Both the position numbers and the translations under genes were made by a program. DNA of 64,000 bases, from NCBI RefSeq assembly GCF_002224285.1, contig NZ_CP022436.1, forward strand, positions 2,232,001 through 2,296,000, read 5' to 3'. This DNA is from Arthrobacter sp. YN (GTDB lineage: Bacteria > Actinomycetota > Actinomycetes > Actinomycetales > Micrococcaceae). The notes under the pieces are model-generated. The model made no database searches and was not told where the DNA came from. It was given only the letters and a program-made list of their open reading frames with translations. Shown in pieces: positions 25,870 to 34,079 of this stretch (its first letter is position 1; each line of letters starts with the position of its first letter).

Positions 25870-26611
25870 AATCTACTCATTCCATTTAGGTGCCTGGGCG
25901 ACTGACTGATTCAGGCAGAGTTCAACAGGCGCCCGTTCCGCACTTCGACACATACTTATACGGTCTCGGAGTCAACCAGGCAGTTCAATTAGCAGCGAAT
26001 AAGAGGCTGGGTCCTCGGGTTGTTGAGGCATATGAAATACCTGCTACGACTTCAGCGCTGACTTGATCGTCAGCGCCATGCCTGAGGCGACGATAACGAA
26101 GGCATCAACCGTGGACTTCATCACGACACAGCACAAAAGCACTCTGGGATCCGTACGGCGGGAGCACTGGAGGTGACAGCCGCCCCCAGCAGGCACCTAT
26201 AGGAAGCTCTAGTCCACATCAGATAAATTGTGTTCAAGCACAGTGGCCGCCTAAAGGGTGATCGAGGACACTTTAATTCACGGCTAGGAAAACGCACGCA
26301 TCCCCACAAAGCACGTCGGTCTGAGCTCAGGGCAGAGCGTCATGCTTATCAACGACGTTGTATCACCGGGTTTGCGGGTGAACTCTGACCCATCAGGCTA
26401 AGGCAGCAGCCAGGCTGATACTCCGCAAGGAGGATCTGGCGGCGGAATGTCGGGTGCTAACTAACATTGCCAAGGTTCTACTTCTCCTCCCCTCAGAGGA
26501 TCCACGAATGGCCAAGGAAGGGTCCTTTCCTTCAGCGGAGCGGAGGCTCCCTGAAGCGCCGCGCACTACAAATGCGTGGCCTCGACCCGATACACACCGG
26601 AGTTTTACACT
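25870..26611. other. Long intergenic region before the APC permease
   Basis: About 740 bases with no credible gene on either strand; frames are short and lack ribosome-binding sites. It probably contains the permease promoter and possibly eroded sequence. A GGAG site lies just before 26612. Confidence 0.5.
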
Positions 26612-28228
26612 ATGAAAAATCCAGGCAGCTCAGCACCTGAAAACGGTGCTTACTTGATCCCAAATGGGTCGCGCTGGACCGCACAAGACGTTCAGGGGCA
26701 GGGCAAAATGAAGCCAGCTACCACGCTCACACTCGAAGCTCCAGGAAAAGCTGAAGCCGGCTCAACACAAATTGGTCTTAGCGGATCAATGGGAACCTTC
26801 CGCCTCTTTGCCCTCGTCATGGCTTTCGTGTCACCGCTCGTTACGGTGGCGGGCTGGGTCTCCATCCTGATCGTCTATGGGGGTGAGGGAGCACCGCTCC
26901 TGATGTTGGCCGCCACGGTTGTGGTGCTCATCTTCTCCATTGGATTCGTAGCAATGGGCCACCACATGCCCAACCCGGGGGCCTTTTACTCATATGTAGG
27001 TGCCAGTCTAGGGCGCGTGGTAGGACTCGGAACCGGCTTTGTTGCAACGCTGACTTACGCATTTCTCGGCCTGGCCTGCTTCATCTTCTTCGGCATTGTG
27101 GCCGCGGGTTTCGTCGTCGATCGTGGTGGACCCGACGTGAGTCCTTACTGGTATGCGCTGGCAATGCTGATTCTGGTCAGCATCTTCGGATACTTCCACA
27201 TCGAGGTGTCGGCAAAAGTACTCCTGGTAGCGATGGCCATCGAGATCTTGATCGTCGTCATATTCGATTTCGCAGTATTCGCCGGCGGAACATCACCCAC
27301 CGGAGGCGTCTCGGCTGCCCCGTTCTCATTGAGTTCACTCTCGGGCGGGGGAGCCTCATGGGGCATTGGGATACTTTTCGCGATCCTGTTGTTCAACGGC
27401 TTCGAGGGCACAGCCGTCTTTCGTGAAGAAGTTCGTAACCCGGCTCGAACGATCGGTCGTGCTTCAGTAGCTGTTGTGCTCTTCGTTGGAGCCTTCTACG
27501 CCCTCTCATCGTGGGCGCTCATCTCCTACTTTGGCGGCGACAAGGCAATTGAGCTGGCCACGAGTGATCCGGCGCACATGTTCACTAATGCCCTTGCTGG
27601 TTCCGCAGGCCAGTTGATGGTAGATATCACTAACGTAATGATCCTGACCTCGAGCTTCGCGGGTGGGGTGTCGATTCACAGCATCTTGTCGCGCTACATT
27701 TTCTCCCTTGGCGTCGACCGAGTTCTGCCGCGTCAACTCGCCACCGTTCACCCTCGTCACAATTCTCCTTTCATCGCAGCAATCGCTGCCACGGTGCTTT
27801 TCCTGGCTCTCGCGATTCCGTTCGTGCTTGCCGGATCAGATCCTTCGCTCCTCTACGGCCAGCTTGGTGGAACCGGCGGCTACGCCTACTTGTTGCTCTT
27901 CACGCTTGTGAGCCTCGCCGTCTTCGTCTACTTCTGGCGCAAGCGTCGCTCACACTCCGTCAACAAATGGGTTGCCGTTGTAGCCCCAGGGATATCCATT
28001 CTGGCAATGGGAACCCTCTTCGTTATCGCAATTGCAAACTTCTCAACACTGACGGGCGGCTCAGGCCCACTTGCCGTCATTCTTCAGGGAAGCGTCTGGG
28101 GGGTAGGTGTAATCGGAATCGCGCTGGCGCTGATCTTCCGTGCCAAACGACCCGAAATCTATGCCCGGATCGGGCGTCGAACCAATACCTCCACCGCTAG
28201 CTCCGAAAAGGCCAGCACCGAGGCGTAA
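26612..28228 (+). CDS. APC family amino-acid/polyamine permease
   Basis: 538 residues with a hydrophilic N-terminus of roughly 60 residues and twelve hydrophobic helices. The FVSPLVTVAGW start of helix 1, the GHHMPNPGAFYSYVGASLGR loop and FNGFEGTAVFREEVRNPARTIGRA are hallmarks of the APC superfamily. This branch resembles amine and amino-acid importers. The ATG at 26612 has GGAG upstream; a later ATG at 26708 is possible. The gene stands alone and is closed by a strong terminator. The substrate is unknown. Confidence 0.87.
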   Translation: MKNPGSSAPENGAYLIPNGSRWTAQDVQGQGKMKPATTLTLEAPGKAEAGSTQIGLSGSMGTFRLFALVMAFVSPLVTVAGWVSILIVYGGEGAPLLMLAATVVVLIFSIGFVAMGHHMPNPGAFYSYVGASLGRVVGLGTGFVATLTYAFLGLACFIFFGIVAAGFVVDRGGPDVSPYWYALAMLILVSIFGYFHIEVSAKVLLVAMAIEILIVVIFDFAVFAGGTSPTGGVSAAPFSLSSLSGGGASWGIGILFAILLFNGFEGTAVFREEVRNPARTIGRASVAVVLFVGAFYALSSWALISYFGGDKAIELATSDPAHMFTNALAGSAGQLMVDITNVMILTSSFAGGVSIHSILSRYIFSLGVDRVLPRQLATVHPRHNSPFIAAIAATVLFLALAIPFVLAGSDPSLLYGQLGGTGGYAYLLLFTLVSLAVFVYFWRKRRSHSVNKWVAVVAPGISILAMGTLFVIAIANFSTLTGGSGPLAVILQGSVWGVGVIGIALALIFRAKRPEIYARIGRRTNTSTASSEKASTEA

Positions 28229-28285
28229 TCACTGCTTCTTGAACAGAGCTAAGTAGTTAAGTTCGCATCATCAAGAAGTCTTCAC

Positions 28286-28325
28286 AGGGCGCTTGTCCCC
28301 CGTACCGCGGCGGGACAAGCGCCCT
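28286..28325 (+). terminator. Rho-independent terminator of the APC permease gene
   Basis: Perfect 14-bp stem AGGGCGCTTGTCCC / GGGACAAGCGCCCT with a 12-nt loop and a TTTC tail, 57 nt after the stop codon. Confidence 0.88.
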
Positions 28326-29195
28326 TTCTAGTTGAGTAAAAGTAAGATACGCGAACTCAAGCCGGTCACCATACGGGCGCTGTGGACAAGCCGGAAGGCG
28401 GGCTACAGCTGCAGCAGGCTCATCCTGCAAGGCAACGAAGACGCGGAATCCGCAGTTCAGTGCGGCGCCTACGGCATCACGAGGCGGGCAACAAGGTGCA
28501 GTCGTTCATCTAACTAGTAACACCGCTCAATGCGAGACTCTTTCATCTACTGAACGATCCGGATGAACGCCGATAACGGGTGATATGTCGCGTTCCACGG
28601 ATGAGCGTGTGTCGGCGTCGTCTCAATTTCACGGTGGCTCCCAGCGCCGAATGGGCGGGAGGCGGCGGGTAGCTCCTTGGCATGAAGTAGCCGTGGATAA
28701 CCTCTACGAACTGCCCCGCCTGTGGCGGCGGCACCATACGTCGTATTGTCTGCTTTCGGGGTACGTTCATCCTCCATCGCTGCAGAGGTCGTCTCCTACT
28801 TGTCAGTCAGGGGCGGCGAAGTCCTGTCCGATGCGCGGCGGGAGTTCTCTTTAGCAGGTCCAAGGCCCGTGAGGGACTCAATTACATCCAATCGCAATGC
28901 CCAGCCTTGCCGAAATCTTTCCAAAGAATGAAATTGCGTCTCCGAAGACGTCCGCGAAACAGAAGGGTTCAAGGGAGGCTGGCGACGCCCAGACTCTCCA
29001 GAGCGCGAGTCCTTGGCACTGTGCCAAGGGGGCTGTGGATCCGCATCGGCACACGTATCAAAGGAAAGCAATGGCAAGGTTTTTATCCAAACTAGACCGC
29101 ACCCCTATGTGCAGGAGTAGCGTCCGTCCTGCTAGAAGAAGTGCGCCAAGATGTCCTGGAGGCGTTTGCTGTGGTGGGCGGTTCGGAGCATGAAT
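28326..29195. other. Long intergenic region without recognisable genes
   Basis: About 870 bases. All frames are short and none carries a recognisable motif or ribosome-binding site. It may be eroded coding sequence, but I found no fragment I could name. GGAG at 29185-29188 belongs to the next gene. Confidence 0.5.
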
Positions 29196-30026
29196 ATGAT
29201 CGCTGTAGAACCGCGCTGCCGTCTCATTCTCGACAACGACTGGGCGGGTGACCCGGACGGACTCCTCGGGCTGGCGCACCATGCGCTATCGCCGGCCAAC
29301 GAATTGGTCGCGATCACCAGCTCGCTAACTAATCCGATGTTCGGGCCCCCGGAGGGCATGGCGAAGCTCGGCGCGGATCTTGCTGAGGACCTGCTCAGTG
29401 TTCTGAAGCCCCATGAACCCGCATCCGTGCACGCCGGCCCTGATGCCCCCTTCGACGGCCAGGCCCGAGAGACTGCTGCTGCCCGCGCCATCATTTCCGC
29501 AGTCAAGGCACCCGGACATACTCGAGTAATCCTGGTGTGCGCCGGACCGCTCACAAATGTTGCCGACGCACTCCTCCTGCAGCCGGATATAGCTTCCATG
29601 TTCACCCTCGTGTGGGTCGGGGGCTCGGCCAGGGGCGACGATGAGGAGGAGTACAACTACTTCACAGACGCGGCAGCTGCACGTTTCGTCCTCGACAATC
29701 AGGAACTCGCAGTATGGCAGTTTCCTTCTGAGACATACCGAAAAGTGGTCATATCTGTTGCGGAACTCGATTACTCACTCCGGAACGGGGGACCTGTGGG
29801 TACGTGGCTCTGGGAACGGTTCAACAGCCTGGAAGTTCCCGATTTCGTCAAGTTTGGCCCCTTGTGGTGCCTTGGGGACAACGCCCCCCTTATCGTGACG
29901 GCATTGGATGACATTACGTGCACATACGAAGAGACAAGCGCAGTGCCCTACCGAAGGATTTACACATCGGTGGACACCAGGCTAATCATCTCGGATTTCT
30001 TCGCACGCCTTAGTATGCGTAAATAG
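29196..30026 (+). CDS. Nucleoside hydrolase family protein
   Basis: 276 residues. The N-terminal calcium-binding motif reads LDNDWAGDPDGLLGL, a variant of the usual DTDxGxDDAxAL; the second aspartate pair is spread as D-P-D. VWVGGSARG and the later NYFTDAAAARFVLD match the GGA/FN-DPEAA substrate-binding elements. The family hydrolyses the N-glycosidic bond of ribonucleosides. Variation in the metal site means the substrate may be atypical. I start at the ATG at 29196, 7 nt after GGAG, rather than upstream frame codons. It is monocistronic. Confidence 0.8.
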   Translation: MIAVEPRCRLILDNDWAGDPDGLLGLAHHALSPANELVAITSSLTNPMFGPPEGMAKLGADLAEDLLSVLKPHEPASVHAGPDAPFDGQARETAAARAIISAVKAPGHTRVILVCAGPLTNVADALLLQPDIASMFTLVWVGGSARGDDEEEYNYFTDAAAARFVLDNQELAVWQFPSETYRKVVISVAELDYSLRNGGPVGTWLWERFNSLEVPDFVKFGPLWCLGDNAPLIVTALDDITCTYEETSAVPYRRIYTSVDTRLIISDFFARLSMRK

Positions 30027-30210
30027 GTTCCCGACACTGCCACCAATGCCAGACGCCCGGCTGAAAAACAATCAGGCGGGCCTCCTTGTTGCTGCTGCGG
30101 CCCACATCGACGTCGGGCTGCGACGCCAAGTTTCCGCAGGGAGAAGTGCAGTGTGCCTGGGCGTGCCCTATGTTGGGATGGTGGTGAGACAGGCCACTCA
30201 CTGCGTTACC

Positions 30211-31179
30211 TTAGTGGGCGGGCGGGATCTGTATGGTGTGGCCGGCATGGTCGCGTTTGGAGATCAGGTATCGGTGATTGCTGGCCGTGATGTGCACGCC
30301 AGTAGGTACCCGCTCCGTTACTTCGAGGCCGTGACTCTCCAGCTGGCGAGCCTTTTCGGGGTTGTTGCTCAGGAGCTTGATCTGGTCAACACTGACTGCG
30401 CGCAGCATTTGCACAGCCGGGAAATATTCTCGAGCATCCTCCTCATGCCCGAGGGCGAGGTTTGCTTCGAAAGTGTCCAGACCTTCGTCTTGGAGCGCAT
30501 AGGAATCGATTTTGGGATAGAGCCCAATGCCGCGCCCTTCTTGCCGGAGGTAAAGCAGGAAGCCGCCAGCTTGTGAAAGTTGTTCCACGGCTTCGCGGAG
30601 TTGGGGCCCGCAGTCGCACCGTTGGCTACCGAAGACATCGCCGGTTAAGCACTCACTATGAATTCGTACTAACGGCACGGGACTGGACGGGGTCTGCTCC
30701 CAATCTCCGAACGCTAGTAGCAGGTGTTCCTTGCTGTCAGCCAAGCCATTGAAGGTGAAGACAGTGGCCGTGGCTGTGAAGCCGTCCGAGAATTGCAACG
30801 GCACAGTGACGCGGTTTCGTACAGCGGCTGGTATCTCGACATTTTCCATAGGTAGGGCCGGTTTGGCGGGTACAAGCTTCAAACCGATCACAGAAGCCAC
30901 AATTCCCGCGAGGAAAAGTATGCGTAGCACGGTCGGTGTCTCGTTGCCCGTGATCATGGCCCAAGTTACAGTCAGGGCCGCGCCGGTCCCAGTCCATACT
31001 GCGTAGGCCGTGCTGATGGGGATGCGTTTCGCAGCGTAGCCCAAGCCGAGCATGCTCAGTATGAGCCCCACGGCAAACACGACTGTTGGAAGTGGCGCAG
31101 TGAAACCTTCGCTCTGCCCCAGGGCTGTTGCCCACACGGCTTCGAGTACGGCGCTGGCAAGAAGAACTATCCAGTGCAT
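30211..31179 (-). CDS. Gdx-type SMR transporter fused to GTP cyclohydrolase II
   Basis: 322 residues with two complete parts. Residues 1-104 are a four-helix small multidrug resistance protein with Glu13 and Trp16 (SAVLEAVWATAL), the guanidinium-exporter (Gdx/SugE) pattern. Residues about 120-322 are a RibA-type GTP cyclohydrolase II: zinc ligands Cys177, Cys188 and Cys190 (C-x10-C-x-C), RQEGRGIGL at 212-220, then YALQDEGLDTFEANLALG and SNNPEKA. The frame is open across the join, with a short linker. The start overlaps the stop of the second SMR gene (TAATG). An upstream in-frame extension to 31488 only shadows that gene. The fusion is unusual; no other riboflavin genes are nearby. Confidence 0.88.
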   Translation of the reverse strand: MHWIVLLASAVLEAVWATALGQSEGFTAPLPTVVFAVGLILSMLGLGYAAKRIPISTAYAVWTGTGAALTVTWAMITGNETPTVLRILFLAGIVASVIGLKLVPAKPALPMENVEIPAAVRNRVTVPLQFSDGFTATATVFTFNGLADSKEHLLLAFGDWEQTPSSPVPLVRIHSECLTGDVFGSQRCDCGPQLREAVEQLSQAGGFLLYLRQEGRGIGLYPKIDSYALQDEGLDTFEANLALGHEEDAREYFPAVQMLRAVSVDQIKLLSNNPEKARQLESHGLEVTERVPTGVHITASNHRYLISKRDHAGHTIQIPPAH

Positions 31180-31493
31180 TAGCTGACCACCTTCAGTCCA
31201 ATGACGCATCCGATCAGGGCTGCTAGGAGGGCGGTGCGTGCCAGGGAGAGGCGCTCCTGCTTCCGGAGGACGGCGAGCACGGCTGTCAGGACCGCGCCGA
31301 TACCCACCCAGACAGCGTAGGAAGTGCCGGTGGGAAGCTCGGTCATTGCATAGGCCAGGCCTGCCATGCTGATGGTCATGGACCCGACGAAGATGAAAGT
31401 TGGGAGCTTGCGTTTGAAGCCGTCGGATGCTCCCAGTGCGGTTGCCCAGACTGCTTCGAGCACACCGGAGACGATTAATACGAGCCACGCCAT
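31179..31493 (-). CDS. SMR family transporter, Gdx/SugE-like guanidinium exporter
   Basis: 104 residues, four transmembrane helices. The N-terminal MAWLVLIVSGVLEAVWATAL (Glu13, Trp16) and LPTGTSYAVWVGIGAVLTA follow the SugE/Gdx pattern rather than the EmrE drug-exporter pattern. Gdx proteins exchange guanidinium ion for protons. It is translated together with the SMR-GTP cyclohydrolase II fusion, so the two SMR parts may form a heterodimer, as paired SMR proteins do. Candidate cargo here is the hydroxyguanidine or guanidine released by the proposed canavanine gamma-lyase. That link is inference. Confidence 0.87.
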   Translation of the reverse strand: MAWLVLIVSGVLEAVWATALGASDGFKRKLPTFIFVGSMTISMAGLAYAMTELPTGTSYAVWVGIGAVLTAVLAVLRKQERLSLARTALLAALIGCVIGLKVVS

Positions 31494-31568
31494 TAGCTTT
31501 TCCTTGCTGAGATGATCCCTGATTAGCACGACTGCTGTGCGAGTGAATTGTGTAGTACGGATTTAATT

Positions 31569-31597
31569 ATGCACTATTAGGGCAGTCAAATGCACTA
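31569..31597 (-). promoter_or_regulatory. Direct repeats in the promoter of the SMR genes
   Basis: ATGCACTA occurs at 31569-31576 and 31590-31597, 21 bp apart (two helical turns). On the minus strand they overlap a possible promoter (TTGACT at -35). Spaced direct repeats are typical of MocR operators, and a MocR gene ends 42 nt away. The half-site also resembles the TGCACTT operator of the B3/4 genes. Confidence 0.5.
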
Positions 31598-31639
31598 CTT
31601 TGCGCGTGTATCTTCCGGAGGGCCTAGCCGCTTACGTCG

Positions 31640-33037
31640 CTACCCGGCGCCGTCCAAGAGTTTTCCAAGGATGTGTAGCGCCTGAGCCAACTGAGTGTCG
31701 GAGACCGCACCATAGCCGATGACCAAGCCGTTCGAGGGTGCGCGGTCAGCGTAGTATCCCGCCAGGGGGATCACGCGTACTCCCAGCTTCAGCGCATTCG
31801 CTGCCAGGTCCGCCGCGTAGGGTTGTTCGAAGCGGATGACCGCATGCAATCCTCCGTCGAGGGCTGCGAGGTCCAGGTCCTCCCGGGAACCCAGGCGCTC
31901 AATGAGCAGGGAACGGCGGTGGGAGTATTCCCGGCGGGCTCGGGTGATGTGCCTTGAGAGCCCGCCGCCGTGAATGTAGTGGGCAAGGGCTGATTGCAGG
32001 ATTCCGGCCACCGGGGTGTCGAGGGCTTCGCGTGCTGCTTTTAGCTGACGGCCGGCATCCCCGCGTACTGCCAGATAGCCGCAGCGTAGCCATGGGCTCA
32101 GGTTCTTCGAGAATGTTCCCACCAGCACTACCTCGGCGTTGGCCGGCAGGGAAGCGACGGCAGGAAGGGGCATCCTGGTGTGCCTGAATTCGCTGTCGTA
32201 GTCATCTTCCAGGACGAGAACACCGTGCTGGTCAGCCCATTTCAGCAGCCCCAGCCGTTCCTGGACGGCCATCCTGCCACCCAAGGGGTACTGGTGGCTG
32301 GGAGTAACAAGGACTGCATCCGGAATGTCCGTGAGTGCGGCCAGCTGTGAACTTTTCAGACCGTTCTCATCCACTGGGACTGTGACGAGCTGTGCTCCGG
32401 CGGCTATCAGGACGCGGCGAGCCGTGGGGTAGCCTGGATCCTCAACCAGGATTCGCGGATTTTCCCGCTTTCCTCGGAGCATAGCCACCATCAATTGCAG
32501 AGCATCACTGGTGCCGGCAGTAATGATCACGTTCTCGGGTTCGACGGAGAGCCCTCGCGATACTGCCAGGTGCCGAGCGACAGCTTCCCTTAGCGCCCAG
32601 GTTCCCAACGCTGGCGGCAGATGAGTGTTTCCCTCTTCGGACAAGGCGGCTTTCCAGGCGCTTCGCCATTCCCTGTCCTTGAATGGCGAACCGGATGGTC
32701 TGCCCGGGGTCAGGTCAATGACGTCCTGCTCGGTTGGGTTGCTGCTTGGCTCTTTTTCCTGGATGGGGAGTGCCTGAAGGTCCGGGCGGACAGCCACTTT
32801 CGTCCCGCCTGCTCCGTTGCTTTCCAGGAACCCTTCTCCGGACAGCTGCTCAAACGCGCGAACCACGACACCTCGTGATACGCCCAAATCCGTGGCGAGT
32901 CGGCGGGTCGCTGGAAGCGTGTGCTCTGCCCGAAGAAGTCCGCTCAGGATAGCGTCGCGCAGTTCACTGGCCACCTGTGCGGTCAGGGATACAGCGCTTT
33001 GCCTGTTCAGTTCGATGGGTATTTCGGCCTCGCTCAT
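31640..33037 (-). CDS. MocR/GabR-type transcriptional regulator with aminotransferase domain (PLP-dependent)
   Basis: 465 residues. The GntR winged helix at about residues 15-80 (LPATRRLATDLGVSRGVVVRAFEQL) is followed by a class I aminotransferase-like domain. It keeps the PLP-binding elements LVEDPGYP, LEDDYDSEFR and Lys311 in VGTFSKNLSP. GGAGGT stands before the ATG. Such regulators sense PLP or an amine/PLP aldimine. It is divergent from the DapA-family gene, with repeated TTGGACCT elements between, and lies upstream of the SMR genes on the same strand. Confidence 0.9.
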   Translation of the reverse strand: MSEAEIPIELNRQSAVSLTAQVASELRDAILSGLLRAEHTLPATRRLATDLGVSRGVVVRAFEQLSGEGFLESNGAGGTKVAVRPDLQALPIQEKEPSSNPTEQDVIDLTPGRPSGSPFKDREWRSAWKAALSEEGNTHLPPALGTWALREAVARHLAVSRGLSVEPENVIITAGTSDALQLMVAMLRGKRENPRILVEDPGYPTARRVLIAAGAQLVTVPVDENGLKSSQLAALTDIPDAVLVTPSHQYPLGGRMAVQERLGLLKWADQHGVLVLEDDYDSEFRHTRMPLPAVASLPANAEVVLVGTFSKNLSPWLRCGYLAVRGDAGRQLKAAREALDTPVAGILQSALAHYIHGGGLSRHITRARREYSHRRSLLIERLGSREDLDLAALDGGLHAVIRFEQPYAADLAANALKLGVRVIPLAGYYADRAPSNGLVIGYGAVSDTQLAQALHILGKLLDGAG

Positions 33038-33082
33038 TGGACCTCCAGAGTTAGTGATTCTTGGACCTAGTGTAGGACCAAG
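33037..33082. promoter_or_regulatory. Repeated TTGGACCT operators between the MocR gene and the aldolase gene
   Basis: TTGGACCT at 33037-33044 (overlapping the MocR start codon) and at 33061-33068, 24 bp apart, plus an inverted AGGACCAA at 33074-33081. The last two form a near-perfect dyad (CTTGGACCT / AGGACCAAG). The arrangement suits autoregulation by MocR and control of the divergent aldolase. Confidence 0.65.
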
Positions 33083-33162
33083 AGATTTGGCAGCATGAAA
33101 CACGTACCCATCTCCGCTCAGTCGGGCCCTTACCCCGCAAAGCCAAATGAAAGCAGGATTCC

Positions 33163-34050
33163 GTGTTCAACGGCCTTAGTGCATTCCCTCTATCACCCAT
33201 GACCGGCGAAAACGTCGATCTCGACGCCGTGGCCAAGTTGGTGAACCGCGCGGCCCAGGCCGGAGTGGACTCCCTGGGTGTACTTGGCTCGACGGGCAAC
33301 TATGCCTACCTGTCACGTGATGAACGCCGAGCTGTCCTTGAGACGGCAGTGGGTGCTGCTGACGGCGTTCCGGTTCTCGCCGGCGTTGGGGCAGTACGCA
33401 CCCGGGACGTGCTGGTGCTGGCCGAGGACGCCCACTCCGCCGGAGCCTCGGCATTGCTCCTTGCCCCGGTTTCCTACCAGCGCCTGACCGAGGCGGAAGT
33501 GTTTGGCTTGTACGAAGACGTTGCTGCCGAATCGCCACTTCCCATCGTTGTCTACGACAACCCGGGCACAACCGGCTTCACTTTCTCTGATGACCTGCAC
33601 GCCCGCATCGCCCGGATCGCCGGAATCGCGTCGATCAAGATCCCGCCGCCCGGCACGGACGTGATGGCTTCCAGACTGGGCAAGCTCCGCTCAGGTCTGC
33701 CGGAAGGAACGTCGGTGGGTATCAGCGGGGACTGGGTGGCAGCTGAAGCCCTGCTCGCCGGTTGTGACCTCTGGTATTCGGTGATCGCAGGGGTGCTCCC
33801 ACATCAGGCCAGGACCATTGTGGATCACGCCACAGCTGGGCGGCGGGCCCTGGCACTTGAGGCGTCCGCCGAGCTGGAACCGTTGTGGTCGCTGTTCCGT
33901 ACCTATGGAAGCCTTCGTGTCACTGCGGCCCTCGCCGAGGATCTCGGATTGATTCCATCCGGGGCGCTGCCGCGTCCGCTGCGAGGCCTGGACAGCGAAG
34001 GACGAAGCAAGCTGGGCGAGGCCATAGGCGCCATTGGGTTGGAGGCCTAA
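33163..34050 (+). CDS. Dihydrodipicolinate synthase/N-acetylneuraminate lyase family aldolase
   Basis: 295-residue class I (Schiff-base) aldolase barrel. LGSTGNYAYLSRDERR is the GTTGE-type substrate loop, with Asn replacing the usual Glu. VYDNPGTT carries Tyr131 and ASIKIPPPG the Schiff-base Lys159. The family includes DapA, NanA, KdgA-like and 2-oxo acid aldolases; divergence from lysine-biosynthetic DapA argues for a catabolic aldolase or dehydratase. GTG start with AGCAGGA upstream. Divergent from the MocR gene, which probably regulates it, and followed closely by an MFS gene. Confidence 0.87.
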   Translation: MFNGLSAFPLSPMTGENVDLDAVAKLVNRAAQAGVDSLGVLGSTGNYAYLSRDERRAVLETAVGAADGVPVLAGVGAVRTRDVLVLAEDAHSAGASALLLAPVSYQRLTEAEVFGLYEDVAAESPLPIVVYDNPGTTGFTFSDDLHARIARIAGIASIKIPPPGTDVMASRLGKLRSGLPEGTSVGISGDWVAAEALLAGCDLWYSVIAGVLPHQARTIVDHATAGRRALALEASAELEPLWSLFRTYGSLRVTAALAEDLGLIPSGALPRPLRGLDSEGRSKLGEAIGAIGLEA

Positions 34051-34079
34051 CCGATGTCGGGTTCTTCGCGGAGAGAGTC

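Noticed and set aside
28326..29195. Possible gene remnants in the region before the nucleoside hydrolase
   Set aside because: I tried all frames for familiar motifs and found none that could be named.
31180..31488. N-terminal extension of the SMR-GTP cyclohydrolase II frame
   Set aside because: It runs antiphase through the free SMR gene and is rich in Arg/Pro/His; the SMR-like start at 31179 is clearly the real one.
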